Shown here one piece after another: positions 63,270 through 64,000 of a stretch of 64,000 bases of DNA (its first letter is position 1; each line of letters opens with the position of its first letter). This DNA comes from Takifugu bimaculatus (lineage: Eukaryota; Chordata; Actinopteri; Tetraodontiformes; Tetraodontidae): NCBI GenBank assembly GCA_004026145.2, contig CP034993.1:7203566-7267565 (forward strand), in the 5' to 3' direction. A program made the translations under genes and the position numbers. The notes beneath the pieces are model-generated. The model was not told where the DNA came from. It did not search any database and saw only the letters and a list, made by a program, of their open reading frames with translations.

Positions 63270-63480
63270 TAAAAAGGAGGACGCGACGTCGAATCTGCAG
63301 AATATGTTCATGTTCTGATGCTTCCTTAATGAGCGCAGTGACGTCACGAGTTCCAAGTGGCGGAAAGGACGGCGTTCTCACTGAAATCTTCGGGAAATCT
63401 CTGACAACTCTGCCACAGCTGCACGTGCCTTCCCGCTGTCTGTTATGGATGAGAGGGCCCGAGCTTTCAGTGGCTGAGAA
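63270..63480. promoter_or_regulatory. CpG-enriched patch with a full CRE
   Basis: The patch is richer in CpG than its AT-rich surroundings and contains the palindromic cAMP-response element tgacgtca at 63339-63346, with a flanking agcgc. It could be a small promoter or enhancer. No gene was found beside it within the window. Confidence 0.3.
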
Positions 63481-64000
63481 AACTAGCGGTATTGTAATAA
63501 AATAAAACCTTAGCACCATTAATGCCTTGATCTCCTTGTTATATTTGCACATGCATCAGAGAAATTGATGTTAATTAAATGTGAAAACTGTATAACTATG
63601 GCAAAGTTACTGTTATGTTCAAAGCGGTGGGAGGACCTTTGCACTTCCTGACAACAGGGGGGGGCAAATAATGTCCTTTTAAAGAGAAATGTGTTGTGAC
63701 ATTGTCGGACCTAATCTGCAGCACTGTTAAAATGTTTAGTTTTATAAATTAGAGAAGAAAATTAGGCCAGGGAGATTTATGGAAGCAAGGTTTTGCTTTC
63801 AAAGGTAGAACACATTGTCCCCCAGAGTTTATTTTTGCAGCTTTTTCTCTTTTTTTTAAATTCTTGCCTCCGATTTTCTATTCGTCTTCCCGCTTGTTGT
63901 ATTTTCTGTTGTTAACAACTTGTCTTAATTCATTTGTAAAACTAATGATTAACCTGGGCTGGTTATTAAGTGAACTTCCATGTGTGAACAGCAACATATT
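63481..64000. other. Unassigned non-coding DNA
   Basis: AT-rich with a short G run at 63.66 kb; no gene found. Confidence 0.5.

Noticed and set aside
1..64000. CRISPR arrays, bacterial operons, rRNA or functional tRNA genes, proviral genes
   Set aside because: None seen. The only tRNA-like words are B-box-like remnants within the SINE-like repeat at 28.7-28.9 kb.

Overview
The window looks like a stretch of teleost fish chromosome. It is AT-rich and nearly all non-coding, and it carries relics of repeat families typical of fish: three Tc1/mariner lineages, a TA-flanked MITE with palindromic ends, pieces of non-LTR retrotransposons, tRNA-SINE-like repeats, and long GATA/GACA and GGAT microsatellites. 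Nothing looks prokaryotic, and no complete intact gene lies inside the window.

The main gene content is a split, phase-consistent gene on the minus strand between about 35.8 kb and 27.7 kb. Exon 1 (35555-35498) has a good start context and an in-frame stop upstream. About 210-270 bases further upstream lies a compact cluster of NF-Y, CRE/ATF and ETS sites. Exon 2 (32725-32607) and exon 3 (27741-27694) have canonical splice sites and join in frame. Together they encode a C4HC3 zinc finger with the layout of a RING-CH (MARCH-type) E3 ubiquitin ligase domain. The first 75 residues can be read. The 3' exons were not located with confidence; candidates are listed under findings.

Layout: 1-10.8 kb is mostly unassigned non-coding DNA with a SINE-like piece (1.7 kb), a reverse-transcriptase scrap (8.0-8.4 kb) and a 30-bp tandem repeat (9.1 kb). 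A degenerate LINE 3' region lies at 10.9-11.7 kb. From 11.7 to 27.7 kb there is more non-coding DNA, with a nested repeat insertion (21.4-22.0 kb) and a second LINE C-terminal fragment (23.1-23.5 kb). From 27.7 to 35.8 kb is the RING-CH gene. From 35.8 to 64 kb is non-coding DNA with Tc1 relics at 45.1, 57.5 and 60.7 kb, a MITE at 50.6 kb, large microsatellites at 46.0-46.6 and 56.0-56.45 kb, and one isolated plus-strand exon candidate at 47.5 kb.

Most long open frames in the window are chance readings of AT-rich or microsatellite DNA. The long unannotated blocks have the look of a vertebrate gene desert, where AT-rich blocks with homeodomain-type and SOX-type words may be regulatory. That cannot be established from one sequence.
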